Shown: positions 1 through 11,134 of the stretch, piece by piece
How positions within the stretch are numbered: position 1 is the stretch's first letter
How the letters are laid out: every line of letters starts with the position of its first letter
Assembly (NCBI GenBank): GCA_016802295.1
Contig: JAESIW010000180.1
Location: 2,938,102-3,002,101 of the forward strand
Length of the DNA: 64,000 nucleotides
Origin: Brachionus rotundiformis
Lineage: Eukaryota; Rotifera; Eurotatoria; Ploima; Brachionidae
Direction of reading: 5' to 3'
Notes under the pieces: model-generated
Told to the model about the DNA's origin: nothing
Databases searched by the model: none
Seen by the model: only the letters and a program-made list of their open reading frames with translations
Made by a program: the position numbers and the translations under genes

Positions 1-677
1 ATTAATTAGATCTTTTTTAAATTTTTCAAGATGATGTATTTTTTAACATGGTTAGATTGACTTGTTGGCAAGCAACTTGGCTCGAATGCATATCCGTTCG
101 TTAAAAGACTTTATAACATCATTTTGAAAATGTTTTGGGAATTAAAAAAATTCATCGATAATTTTGAAAATTAGTAATTGAAAATCTTTCATCAAATTTA
201 AAATATAATTTTGATATTTCACTATTTTTTTGAGTAAAAAAATTTATTTACTACTAAAATTTATTTTTCAAAAAACAATTTGATTAATAAATAAATTTTT
301 ACGGCAAAAAAATAAAATCTTTAACAGATATTGAGTACTTTTTAATTAGGATCATATATTAGATGCGGTATGTTTTGGCTTATCTTTTTTTAAATTACAA
401 AAATATCTTAAAATGCAACACTACTCATTTTTATTTAAATAATTTAAAATAATAATTTTCTATTGAAATGGAAACTCTAATTCACCTAAAATTAAAAAAA
501 ATGTCTATTGTTTTGTGAAATAAAAAATGATTGATATTTTCATGCTAAGTCAATTTTATTTAAACCCTTGCAACTTAGTTTTGATACTTTTAAAAAATAA
601 TATCTAATTATATGAATTTAAAAATATTAAATTTTTGGTTATTTTTTAAAAGGATAAAAAATTTATGAGTTCATGAA
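1..677. other. AT-rich intergenic sequence
   Basis: No convincing coding exon, RNA gene or repeat was seen. The stretch is dominated by A/T runs and lies upstream of the PRADC1-like gene. Confidence 0.5.
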
Positions 678-1535
678 ATGATTACTAGTCTAATACCACT
701 CTCGCTTACCATAGTTCTTGTATTTGGAGGTAGGCCAGAAATAATTTTTTAAGACTTATTTTAAAGCAACGTTTAGCTAGAGCGGTCCAATATATCAGTA
801 CTCCTTTTTCAAAGACAAACAAAGACGGCTCTATCTCGATTGTTACCCAAGAAGGCAAATTAGATACATCTGAATTAGATTTTGAGGAATTATTCTTTGA
901 AGTTATTTACCCAAAAGAAATAAGTTACACTTTTCGAATAAAACTTGCCAAAGGATTCGGATCTGCGTTTGTAAATAGCAATTTAATTAATTAATAAAGG
1001 CTCGAAACTTAATTATAAGACCTTATAAAAGCCAAATACTCTAGAAAACATCAAGTTGATTCCGACCGATCCGTTCAACGCATGTGGGTCAGTCCTAAAT
1101 GGGGATAAAATAAAAGGAAATGTTGCATTTGTTATCAGGGGGTAACATGAAAATTTTTCAAATTAAGAAAAAATTTAAATTATTTGTCTTAAAGAGACTG
1201 CTCATTTACAACCAAAGCGGTTAACTCGGAAAATTCTGGTGCACAGGCAGTTATTATAACTGATAACGACCCATTGAATGAAATGATGATAGACATGATA
1301 GGTGACGATACACAAAGGATCGTAAGAATACCATCTGTTTATTTGCCATGGAAAGATGGGTATTTGAATAAGAGTTAAATTTTATTCCATTAAAATATAT
1401 TATTTTTTTAGATTTATGATTAAAAAAACAATTGATAAAACACTTTCTGGATTTGCAGTTATTAATTTACCTTTAAATTTGACAAATTCATTTTACAAAA
1501 ATAAAAGGAAAAGAGCACCATGGACACAATGGTGA
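678..1535 (+). CDS. PRADC1: PRADC1-like secreted protease-associated (PA) domain protein
   Basis: Five exons join in frame to about 214 aa: 678-719, 767-970, 1032-1141, 1195-1359 and 1412-1535. The first exon gives a hydrophobic N-terminus (MITSLIPLSLTIVL), read as a signal peptide. The body matches PRADC1/PAP21: the segment ending in NACGSVLNGDKIKGNVAFVI, then RGDCSFTTKAVNSENSGAQ, AVIITDNDP, GDDTQR and IPSVYLPWKDG. The protein ends APWTQW, like the PPWTFW end of the vertebrate protein. The family is a small secreted glycoprotein built almost wholly of a PA domain, with no protease catalytic domain, so it is not itself a protease. All internal phases agree. The first exon is the least certain part; the start was chosen because it opens a signal peptide and joins in phase. 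Vertebrate PRADC1 is about 190 aa, so the length fits. Confidence 0.8.
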
Positions 1536-1723
1536 ATAATAAATAATTTGTTATTTTTCTATATAAATTTAAATAATTTAAAAGCATTAATCAATTAAAT
1601 TAGTTCGGTGTATCTGAAAATTGAATTATTTAATAAAATATTTTTTAACAAATCAACTCAATAAATAATTTTATACTGTTAGTGATTAATTCGAATTTAT
1701 TGAGTTGAATTTTAGTTTAAAAT

Positions 1724-2250
1724 TTAATTATTTATACCTCTTTTAAATGTTAAGTAAAAGTAAATTAGAGCCACTGCAAAAAGAAGTAAACTGGCGATAA
1801 TTGATGTAGCACTTATACAAAGAATTAATCCAACAATAGGACAGCTAAATTAAATTAGTTTAGTTTTAGAGAAAAATACTTAATAATTTTACATAAAATA
1901 GATTATCATTTTTTGCCATGGTTTTAAGAGTTGTGACAAATTGGCTAAATTTTTCATTGAATCAAAAAGTCCAAATAATATCGGAATTTCCAATACCAAG
2001 ACCAATATTCCGCCAAACCTTGGAATTTTTTTTAGTGCTAATTCTTTAATTCAATTTTAGAAAAAGATTACACCAAAACTAAACCTCCAAAAATGCATGG
2101 ATTAAAAATTGTTAAAAAGCCCAACCAAAGAGCATTTATTCCCAGGAGTACATTGGCAATTTTTATAATCCATTTTAGAATAGAACTTTCATCTCTATTT
2201 TGATGGGTTATGCTCACACTAACATGCTTTGTTTCAATTACTGAGTCCAT
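1724..2250 (-). CDS. Flower/CACFD1-like membrane protein, divergent tandem copy A
   Basis: Three exons (2250-2072, 2018-1893, 1844-1724) give about 141 aa. It carries the Flower layout: a short cytosolic N-terminus, then about four membrane segments. The first membrane region is KIANVLLGINALWLGFL. The second exon includes LVLEIPILFGLFDSMK and KPWQKM, matching the family's CEAPFCCQFIEF and SWQKA regions. The glutamate of that motif is kept but the double cysteine is lost. The last exon gives SIIASLLLFAVALIYFYLTF. Flower is a synaptic-vesicle and plasma-membrane protein linked to endocytosis and Ca2+ handling, and in flies its isoforms mark cell fitness. Exons 1 and 2 are exactly as long as those of the neighbouring copy B, which shows tandem duplication. 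It lacks the fourth, hydrophilic tail exon of copy B. Function of this divergent copy is unknown. Confidence 0.75.
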
Positions 2251-2973
2251 GCTTTTACCAAGACAATTTGATTTTGTTTATTCTAGGTGATAAATTTATA
2301 AATATTTGATGCAAAGAACTTAATTAATCACGCGAATTTTTTCATATATAAGTGTATCACATTTAAATATTATCAAAAATTTAAGATTTTTGAGGTATTT
2401 TTTTTATTTAATATTTTGATTTTACATATTTTAGTTATTTAGAATCAACAAAATTTAATAAGATAAAAAATTAAAATGATAAAGCTTTCAAATTTTTGAT
2501 TTAAAGTACAAAAAAATTATTTTAACTTTTAGTTAATTCAGCTTTAAGAACTTCACTTAACTTAAATTAACAAATATTATAACTATCAATGTCAAAAATA
2601 GTAATAATTGATTTGTTTATTTTAGTAATATATTTAATAGTCAAAAAATTTATAATGTATTTAAATTAAATTAAATAGATAAAATTTAAGTAAAACTGTC
2701 CAGTCAAGATTTTCTGGATTTTAATTTACATATATAAAAAAAAATTGAAATAATTTTAGCTTAAAAAAATATTTATTTCAATTTTGAAGCTAATATTAAT
2801 ACGATAAGTTTAACATGAGATGCCCAATAGCCTAATGTAATACAAAATTAAACAAAACATCAATAAAAAAATCGAAGTTTTCTACTTCGATCAAAACTAA
2901 TAATGTTATTACATTTATTTAAAGCAAAATAAAATAAAGACTCATTTTACAATCTTTTAGTGGCAATTATATC
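2251..2973. other. AT-rich spacer between the two Flower-like genes
   Basis: About 720 bp with no coding signal. A perfect 8-bp-stem hairpin lies near its right end, just past the stop codon of copy B. Confidence 0.5.
2871..2891. repeat. Small perfect hairpin in the 3' region of Flower copy B
   Basis: ATCGAAGT and ACTTCGAT form a perfect 8-bp inverted repeat around a 5-base TTTCT loop. It lies about 80 bp downstream of the stop codon of the minus-strand Flower gene, so it would be in that transcript's 3' UTR. It could be a 3'-end or RNA-stability structure. Chance is also possible. Confidence 0.45.
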
Positions 2974-3619
2974 TCATTTCGGAAGTTGGTTATCTGTGGT
3001 TAAATTTGCCTTACTATCTGTATAGGCCCTTGATCTCATTTCTTCCAAAGGAGCTCTTAAAAGAAAAAATTAAGTTCTGAATTTCTCAATTTGTTGTTCT
3101 GATTACTTTTTTCCTACAGTCAGCATAAAATAAAGGCCAGCAACTCCGAATAAAAATAATGCTCCAAATATTGATGAGGCTCCCTGGCACAGAAGAATAA
3201 CGACAATTGGCGATCTTCAAAATTGCATTATAATTAAAAAAAAATAGAAATTATAATGAAAAAATACATCATATAAATGCCACATTTTTGCCAATGTGGT
3301 CTTCCCTCAGAAAATTGAGAAAGAGGTCTTATAAATTCGATAAAACTGCAACACATGGGAACTTCAAATGCAAGTACCAACACAGATCCACAACTAAAAT
3401 AGAAATTAAACTCTAAAATTGAAATTAATAAATTTCCTACATAAGAATAATTCCTGCGATAAAACAAGATGCCGAAAATGATATTGTTGTCACTATTCCT
3501 AGAACAAGACTGAGAAATCCTAAAATGACAGATGATCCTTTTATTAACCATTTAAACCACCAAGACATTTCGTCTTGCTGCGGTTGTTGCTGTTGTGCTG
3601 GCATATTAAAAACATCCAT
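2974..3619 (-). CDS. CACFD1: Flower/CACFD1 membrane protein, copy B
   Basis: Four exons (3619-3441, 3393-3268, 3214-3107, 3055-2974) give 164 aa, close to the family's usual 170-195. Family features appear in order. A Gln/Pro-rich N-terminus leads into DEMSWWFKWLIKGSS, like human GMTWWYRWL. The hallmark FEVPMCCSFIEF corresponds to CEAPFCCQFIEF. HWQKCGIYMM follows, then SPIVVILLCQGASSIFG and LYFMLTVGKK. A charged cytosolic tail ends the protein. Flower is a multi-pass synaptic-vesicle/plasma-membrane protein that couples exocytosis to endocytosis and is implicated in Ca2+ uptake. This copy keeps the conserved glutamate and CC motif and so is the likely functional orthologue, while copy A next door is divergent. 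Splice phases all agree. Confidence 0.9.
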
Positions 3620-5279
3620 TTTTGAATAAAGTTTAGAAATTCTGAAATGATAATTTTATTTAAAATATGAAATAATTTTTCAAAATGAGATCTAAAAATT
3701 ATTATAATTTTGCATGAATCGGCACAATGAGTAAGAACTGGTTTGTAGTCAAAAATGACTTTTGTGTGTCTCATTCTGTTATTTTTTCATGCATTCTTAG
3801 TTTAAAATTTTTTTGATAAAGCAGATTAAAAATAACATTTAAATTTGATGTGAAAATTAGTTTTGAATTTCGATTTAATCTATTTATATTCAAAATAAAG
3901 ATTTAGAAATAAAGATTTTTTAAATAAAAAAAAGAAAAGTTTTATTTCAAAGCCTTTTTTAAACTTTAACAGAATAATGCTGAGATTAATTATATTAAAA
4001 ACATCCAAATTCATTCACATTGAATTAAAAGTTAGAATAAAAATTTTAAAATGTTCTCACTAAGAGAAAAAACTCTACTTTAAAAAATATCGCCAAAATT
4101 TTCTGGATAAATTTCAACGCTGATGGTATTTTTGGTAAGACAATTACGAATTATCAAATTTGATAGTACAAAATCAAATAGATTATTTTAATAATTATCA
4201 AGGATATTTATCATTTTTGTCAATTAATTTTAATAAGTAGTTGTAAAAATAGAAGCACTCTCTTTGCTATTGGAGCAAATCATTAAGTTAAATTTTTGGA
4301 ATCTAATTTACTGTCTGTTTTTTTAATTTTTTTGTTATCCAAGATAATTGAATATTTTGGAATTCAAAAATAAAAAAATACCCAATTATTTAATGAAATG
4401 AAATCAATATGGATGCAATATCACTCATGAGTATCAAGCCAAATCGATTTATTAACAATTCTAATTTAATTTTATCATTTAGAAAAATTTTTTCGTAATT
4501 TTTCGAATTATATAAAATTTAAATATTAATTATTCCTACAATTGAATCAAGATAGGTGTTTTTATATTAATATGATAAAAATTTAATATATATGAAATTT
4601 ATTGTCATATTTAGACATTTGGATAAAAAACTATATTTAGATTTTATTTAAAATATCCAATTTATGTTTAAGATTCGGTTAGTATTATTTTATTTTTTTA
4701 AAGAAATATTAAAAATTAAATATCCATTTTTATTTTAAATATAAATTAAATTTTTAACAAAATACTAATTTATTAATTGTTATTTTAATTGAATAAGAAG
4801 TATCTTTCCTTTTTAAAAGCTTAAAAATATATCATATTTATACATTATTTTAAAAAGTTTCATGGAACAATTTTTTTTTTATCAAAAGGTTTGTTTTTAC
4901 AGGGGAAATTTTTTTAATATGGCTTTAATTAGCAGAAACTGTTTGTATAAACCAAGAGCTTTTTATAAAAGGAAATATTCATTAAGAAATGGCCTATGCT
5001 ATATATAATTAACTTATCTAACTAAAATTAAATGAGTGCTTGTAAAAAAGATCGTGATACCTTGGATTATTAAAAAATTAATGAATCCTATTAGGAAATA
5101 ACAACCATATCTAGATATTCTCGTTGGTTCCACTGTTATAAAGTAAATGGTTGGATATCATCCTCGAGGCGGAAACGTATGCTTTGTTTCATAATGCGTC
5201 AGTTTTGTTGAATGAGAACATTCATTGAATTATAATGGCGGAAGCTTCAATACAATACACCTAAGCAGTCTTTATAGCA
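3620..5279. other. AT-rich intergenic region
   Basis: No coding exon or repeat was recognised in about 1.65 kb. It separates the minus-strand Flower pair from the plus-strand neuropeptide gene and so probably holds both promoters. Confidence 0.5.
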
Positions 5280-5287
5280 TATAAATA
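5280..5287 (+). promoter_or_regulatory. Probable TATA box of the neuropeptide gene
   Basis: A TATAAATA lies 64-71 bp before the start codon of the AKH/APGW-amide precursor. That spacing fits a short 5' UTR. Neuropeptide genes often have TATA promoters, but in such AT-rich DNA the motif also occurs by chance. Confidence 0.45.
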
Positions 5288-5350
5288 ACTCTCACTTTCT
5301 TTAAAAAGATTTAATTTAAGCACTATTTAGAAAAAAATACATTTTCAAAA

Positions 5351-5816
5351 ATGAAAAATTTAATAGGATTTGGAATATTTTGTTTGTCAGCATCAATTTT
5401 ATCAATATTTATCCAAGAAACCATGTGTAGTCCACAGCTTACATTTTCCAGTGATTGGAGCGGTGGTAAACGAGAATTGGAGAAATCTAAAGACATCGAT
5501 TTGAATAGATTTAAATCAATTGGTTTGTTTTATTATAAAATTTAAAGCTTTTTAATAATATTGGATTTAAGAAAAGAATAATGAGATTTCAGAAAAAAGA
5601 GGACCAGGATGGGACAAAAGAGCTCCTGGATGGGGAAAAAGAAATTTTTTACAAGAGGCCAAGATTGATGAAATCATTTCAAAGATAAAAGATTATGAAG
5701 TAATTTTTTATCAAAATTTTTGCTTAAAAATATTATCTTATTTTTTTCTATAGAATAAAGCTGCTGAATTGAGAAAGTTATTGTTCGAAATAATAGAAGT
5801 CCAGAAGAACTATTAG
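5351..5816 (+). CDS. Neuropeptide precursor: AKH-type peptide plus APGW-amide
   Basis: Three exons (5351-5522, 5593-5699, 5754-5816) join in phase to a 113-aa prepropeptide. Residues about 1-28 are a signal peptide. Directly after it comes QLTFSSDWSGGKR, which should give pGlu-LTFSSDWSG-amide after cleavage at KR and amidation from the glycine. This matches arthropod-style AKH (pQLxFSxxW). The second exon encodes a KR-bounded array, GPGWD-KR-APGWG-KR, predicting free GPGWD and the amidated tetrapeptide APGW-NH2, a classical molluscan/annelid peptide. The C-terminal 40 or so residues are a charged helical spacer. The residue before Q is proline, which is unusual at a signal-peptidase -1 site, so the exact N-terminus is uncertain. 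AKHs are secreted from neurosecretory cells and act on a GnRH/AKH-family GPCR. A TATA box lies just upstream. Confidence 0.85.
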
Positions 5817-6261
5817 AAATGAGAAAAAAAATTTTAACTGAGAAAATTTTTTTGTTTTTTCTATTAAATTTAAATAAACATCTTTGGTATATTTGCAATA
5901 ATTAATCTAAAATATTTTTTTGTCTATTCAATAAAATTTTATGTCCAAATTTTAACTAATAAAAATTCTCTCTTTTTTTAAACTAAAATTTGCTTCTAAG
6001 ACTTTTAAAAATTTTGAATTAAATATTTTCATCATAAATAAATATCTAAATGAATGCAAGACTTGATTAAAATTTCAAAATAAAAAAAAAACAAGACATA
6101 TATTCATTAAAAATTCTATAAATTAAAATACTAAACGAATTTTCATTTTTGCAATGTTCATTATTTTAAGAAAAATTAATTTTTTCCCTGTATAACATTA
6201 ATTAAATATTCTTTTATATTTATAGAGAGTGTTTTTAGATAAAAAAGAAAACTGAAAAAAA
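5817..6261. other. AT-rich spacer
   Basis: About 440 bp separate the neuropeptide gene from PSMD4, both on the plus strand. Nothing else was seen. It probably holds the neuropeptide 3' UTR and the PSMD4 promoter. Confidence 0.5.
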
Positions 6262-7467
6262 ATGGTTCTCGAAAGTACAATGATTTGGTAAGATTTTATT
6301 TTCAATTGGAAAAATCAAATAAGTATGAATGATAATTTTCTCTTAGTGTTGACAACAGTGATTATATGAGGAATGCTGATTTTGTTCCAACGCGAATGCA
6401 GGCGCAATATGATGCTGTAAATATATTAACTAGAGCCAAATTAAGATCACATCCAGAAAACAATGTAGGTCTTTTATCCATGGCCGATAACCGTGTTTTA
6501 GTAACTTTGACAACTGATGCTAATAAAATCATGTCCAAGTTGCATTATTGCAAGCCAAATGGGGCCATAGACCTTGTTCGAGGAGTCAAAGTAGCAAATT
6601 TAGCTCTCAAGCACCGCCAAAGTAAAAACCATAAGACAAGAATTGTTATTTTTGTTGCCAGTCCAGTGAAGCTAGACCAATCTGAATTTATCAAACTAGC
6701 CAAAAGACTCAAAAAAGAAAAAGTAAATGTGGACATAGTAAATTTTGGCGAAGAGGAATCTAACAACGCTATTCTAGGCGAATTTGTAAATACCTTAAAT
6801 GGAAAAGAAGGCACTTCGAGTCATCTTGTCTCGATATCGGCTCCTTCAGTTCTAAGTGATGCTCTTCTAAGTTCCTCAATGTTTCAAGGTGAAGAGAGCG
6901 GAATACCTCATGGGTTTAGCAACGATTTGGAAGGGTTGGACGACGACCCAGAATTGGCAATGGCTTTGAGAATATCAATGGAGGAAAGCAGAATCAGACA
7001 AGAGTCAGAAAAAAAATCCCAGAATATGGAAACCGAAGCAAGTCAGCAACAACCAGGTGAAGACTTGCTTCAGCAAGCTCTGGCTTTAAGTCTTTCGAAT
7101 CAAGATGAGAAAAGTAAAGCACCTGATTTCAGCTCTATGACAGAAGAAGAACAATTAAATTATGCTTTACAAATGAGCATGACTTCATCTGCTGGACCTT
7201 CCACTTCGAGCAAAGCAGCAAGTGACAAACCTACACCAGTCGATACTGAGATGAAAGTTGTAGTTAAAATTAAATTTTGTTTTTAAAAAACTTGTATATA
7301 CTTTTTTTTAGGAAGAAGAAGATTATGATAAAGCGATGAAAGATGAGGAATTTTTGCAAAGTATTCTCTCTTCTTTACCAGGTGTTGATCCAAATTCTGA
7401 AGCTGTCCGATCGGCATTTGAAGATCTAAAACAGAACAAGAACAAGGAAAAAGAAGAAAAAAAATAA
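6262..7467 (+). CDS. PSMD4: 26S proteasome ubiquitin receptor PSMD4 / Rpn10
   Basis: Three exons (6262-6287, 6347-about 7256, 7312-7467) give about 363 aa, against 377 in humans. It begins MVLESTMI-CVDNSDYMRN, the invariant start of Rpn10. The VWA domain covers residues about 1-190, with PENNVGLLSMADNRV, LALKHRQSKNHKTRI, KRLKKEKVNVDIVNFGEEE and FVNTLNGKEGTSSHLV. The C-terminal half carries ubiquitin-interacting motifs: PELAMALRISMEES, LLQQALALSLS and EEEQLNYALQMSM. The last exon encodes the conserved FLQSILSSLPGVDPNSEAV-type tail and a lysine-rich end. Rpn10 sits between proteasome lid and base and binds polyubiquitin. The donor of intron 2 is ambiguous (7256 or 7259, both leaving frame). There appear to be three UIM-like helices where vertebrates have two. 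Confidence 0.97.
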
Positions 7468-8832
7468 AATCAGAACAGTGGTTATAGAGTTTATTTTTAA
7501 AATTATTATTCTAAAAATTCGAATTCAATTAATTAAATTAATTACGGTATTTAACATGATTTATTTTATTGTATAAACATAGTTTTTTCTTGAATTTAGA
7601 ATTCAATAAAAAAAAATTCAAAACTTTTTTGTTCTCAAATCAAAACAAACTGATAAGGAAACTGTAAAGGAAATATGAGTGTTTCACATATTTAACTTCC
7701 TAAAACAAAATTTATTAGTGGTCTTTAAACATATTTTTTTAAAAGCTAATATTTTTTTTTAAACCAGTTTTCGTCTTTTTTTCTATTGTTTTTATCAGCA
7801 TTAACAGTTTATAATATTAACAGTTAAATTTATTCAAAATAATGATAACTCAAATAAAAGTTATGCTTCTCGAGTACAACTAAATGCTAAAAAATATGTT
7901 TAACTCTTATCGTAATTTCTTTGAACATTATAATTAAAAGTGTCACTAAGTTTTCATATTTTTTAATATCTATTTTAAAATTTAAATTAAAAAAAATATT
8001 TTCTTAAAATTAAAATTGACAAAAATTTAATCAAATTCGTTTTAAATGACAGTATTCAAACAAAAATATTTTATTCCAGCATATGAAATGTAAAAGATAT
8101 TTAACTTATTTATAATATAAATTCTCTCTTCTTCGTCTCATTTGTGTTCTTTACCGAATGTATTTTGAAAAACAGTTAACTAAACTCTTTAATTAAAATT
8201 AAAAATAAATTAAAAAGTTAAAAAGTAAAATGTTTCTCGTGAATAAATTGATTGGAAATTTTTTAAATCAAATACTCATGTATAATTTTTTTCAATATGT
8301 TCTTAAAACTCATAATAGGTCTCTTTTAAATAAACTTTAATTTTTATAAAATAAAACACACAATAAAGCTATTAAGGATGAGTTATGTGTGTTTTAAATA
8401 TAAATCGGACAAATCAGATTAGTTTCATTTGCTTTTTAGAGACATTTACAGTTTAATCATTAAAATAATTGTGAATTGGTAGCTTTATTAATTGGAAGAT
8501 TTTTAAATTTGATGTTTTTTACAAAAATTTATTTTAATTTATAATAAGAAAATGAACATAAAACATCCATAAGTATAAAATATTTAATTTTAATAGAAAA
8601 TCTTTTTAAAAAAAGAGTTAGTCTCGGTAAAATTGAATATAAATTTTTTACTTCTATAAGTTATTCTAAAACATAAACTAATCAAGTATCATTGTGTAAT
8701 TTTAGATAATTTTTTTGAAAATTTAAATTAACATAAATTTACAAAAATTAATTTACAAAATTTATCAAATCGAAAAAATTGCCGATTGACGCCTGAAAAC
8801 TTTGAGACAAATAATCCACTATTAGATGAAAA
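7468..8832. other. AT-rich convergent intergenic region
   Basis: It lies between the 3' ends of PSMD4 (+) and PRC1 (-). An AATAAA about 140 bp past the PSMD4 stop may be its polyadenylation signal. No coding exon or repeat was recognised. Confidence 0.5.
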
Positions 8833-11134
8833 TCAACTTAATAGACCAGAACTTGTAAAATGACCACCATCGTCATTGCAAAAATTTGAAAATTTAAGTA
8901 TTGAATCATTTTCATTTTCCAAGCAATCTCCAGCGCCATTAGACATTATTACTATTTCTGGAATGATTACACCTTGATTAAGAAGTTTGCCCTCAAAAGG
9001 AACTTTACTTCGTCGTTGATGTTTTTTATATTTATCTGATAAATCTTTGATAGACGACTTTAAAGTAATATTTTAAATAAATCATTTTTTAAATTTAACT
9101 ATTTTTAAATTTACTCTTCTTTTATTTTTTTGGTTCACTTGTGGCAATGTTGATTTAGCTTTTGCATTCACATTAGTACTATTTATAATCTAAATTATAA
9201 AATATTAAAATAGTGTTCAAAATTTTGTTTTGTCCTTACTTTTCTTGGAGTCGATTTGGCAATTCGAGAAGAGTTTGGTGTCAAGTCAAAATTTAGCCCC
9301 ATTCGGATAGAATTTGTGCTTAATTTTGCACTATTTTTGTTTGAGAGCTTGGCCGAAAGGTGCTTGGTTGTCGCAGGAGATGGTGATTGTGTCATTAATA
9401 AGCTTTTATTAATGGACGAAGATCTGATATGTTGGCTCTGTGGTGTCAAAAAATTTCGCACAACAGACTTTTTACGCAACGAATTAACTCCAGATTTCCT
9501 TTCCTCGCGCATATTCTCTTTCTCCAAGTCAAAATCTCGCTTTAGGTTTTCGATGAAATCTGGCAAATTTTTTCCTTGAATAAGCAAATCATGGCCCTCT
9601 TGCTTGGCATATCGGTCAGCATCCGCATTCAACTGCTGCCTTAATTTGCTTAGTTTGTTTTTAAAAGAGTCACGTTCTCTTTGTTCAGCCAAACTACTGT
9701 AGCCACGTTGGTGGAACCGCTTCGGGTCCATGTGTGCTTTTTCAAACTCTTTAAACTGTTGCCATAAATCAGTCCAATCTTTTAAATTGTTGAAAAAACT
9801 CTGATATTTTTGGGCATAATTGCGAATGCTGTCCAAATATTTTTGGTGCTCTTCCAGCACATCTTCATCATAACCATCTAAAAATTTATTCAAATATTTA
9901 TAAAATTATTATTTAACTTAATTGTATTTTAATAATACTTTCAAATGTTTTTCTTTCAAGTTCTAGTTTTACATTCTGGTCTATTAAGCAAAAATTTGTC
10001 AAATAATTTATCTCTTGGTATTTTTCATTTATTAAAAGTTTAATTCTAGCCTGTTTTAATTTACAACATCGAGTGTATTCATTGAATAATAGGTCATAGG
10101 TATCTTGGCTATAAGAAGTTGAATTTAAAATCAAGTCTTCCAGATCCGAATTCTTTAGCTCAAATTTTGACCAAAGGTTCAGGATGTCACTACGTAATAA
10201 ATCAATAGAGCTGATTAGTTCTTCTTTTTTGAGTTTTAATTTTCCAAGAGAATTTCGGTATTTGTCCAGTTGGCAAGGATCTAGATTTATTTTTTCACTG
10301 AAGATTTTTTCTTTAAGTTCATTGGAATCAAGACTGTGCAATTCTACCAAATTGTGCAAAGAAGAATTTGGATCAACTCTGAGCTGATACTGTTTTATCA
10401 AATGTGATATCTCAGTACAAAAGGCTTTAAGTTGGTCGACTCGATTGTTTTTTTCAAAAGATAAGTCTTTTACTTGCTCTTCAAGTAGATCTAACTCACT
10501 TTGATTGATACAGGATGCTAAATTTTAATTAAATTCAATGAATGCTAAATTTAGATAAAATTTACAATCAGATATTGAACACTCGCTTTTGTTGAGTATG
10601 TCACAGAGTATTCTTTCTTTTTTCTTCAGCTCGAGAAATTTCTCTTTCCGCATTTGCCTAATTTGAGATAGGTCCTTGATCATGTTTTTATAGTGTTCCA
10701 TTTCCTGAAACAATGTTTTCTTCCTAATCGGATTTTCTGACTTATAGTGAAAATCTACTGAATCTAAGCCACGTTCATTAGAGTTATTGTTTGAATCATT
10801 TAACTTGACCGCTTGGACATTTAATTTTTTCTGTAAATTATTAACTTCGTTTTTATACGAGTCTAATTTGTCTTGAATTTGTTTCAAGACCATGTTTTCA
10901 GTATAAACCAAGTCATCATAAACCTGGTTAAAGTGGGAAAAAATTTCATTGCATCGATTTAGTATTTCTTGTTTGCTGTAGCCAATTTGTGACCACAAAT
11001 TCATGCAATGTTTAAAAGTTTCAGTTGACAGTTGAATTAAATCTTGCTGAACTTCATCAACTCTGAAAAAAAATAGATAAAATCCATTCCAAAAGGAAAC
11101 ACACATACTTTTGCTGCTTAAAACTATTGTCCAT
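8833..11134 (-). CDS. PRC1: PRC1 / Ase1 / MAP65 antiparallel microtubule-bundling protein
   Basis: Six exons (11134-11109, 11062-10566, 10517-9918, 9877-9240, 9189-9115, 9057-8833) sum to 687 codons with every phase matching, so 686 aa, against about 620 in human PRC1. The N-terminal two thirds are coiled coil, including LIQLSTETFKHCMNLWSQIG and the long helical rod. The C-terminal spectrin-like microtubule-binding part is the most conserved: LKDWTDLWQQFKEFEKAH, DPKRFHQRGYSSL and KNKLSKLRQQLNADADR. A basic, Ser/Thr-rich tail follows, with TP sites (FLTPQSQ, DLTPNSS, STPRKV) that would suit CDK/Plk1-type control. PRC1 cross-links antiparallel microtubules at the spindle midzone and is needed for cytokinesis. 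The last two exons (RKVIINSTN onward) do not resemble known tails. Confidence 0.92.
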
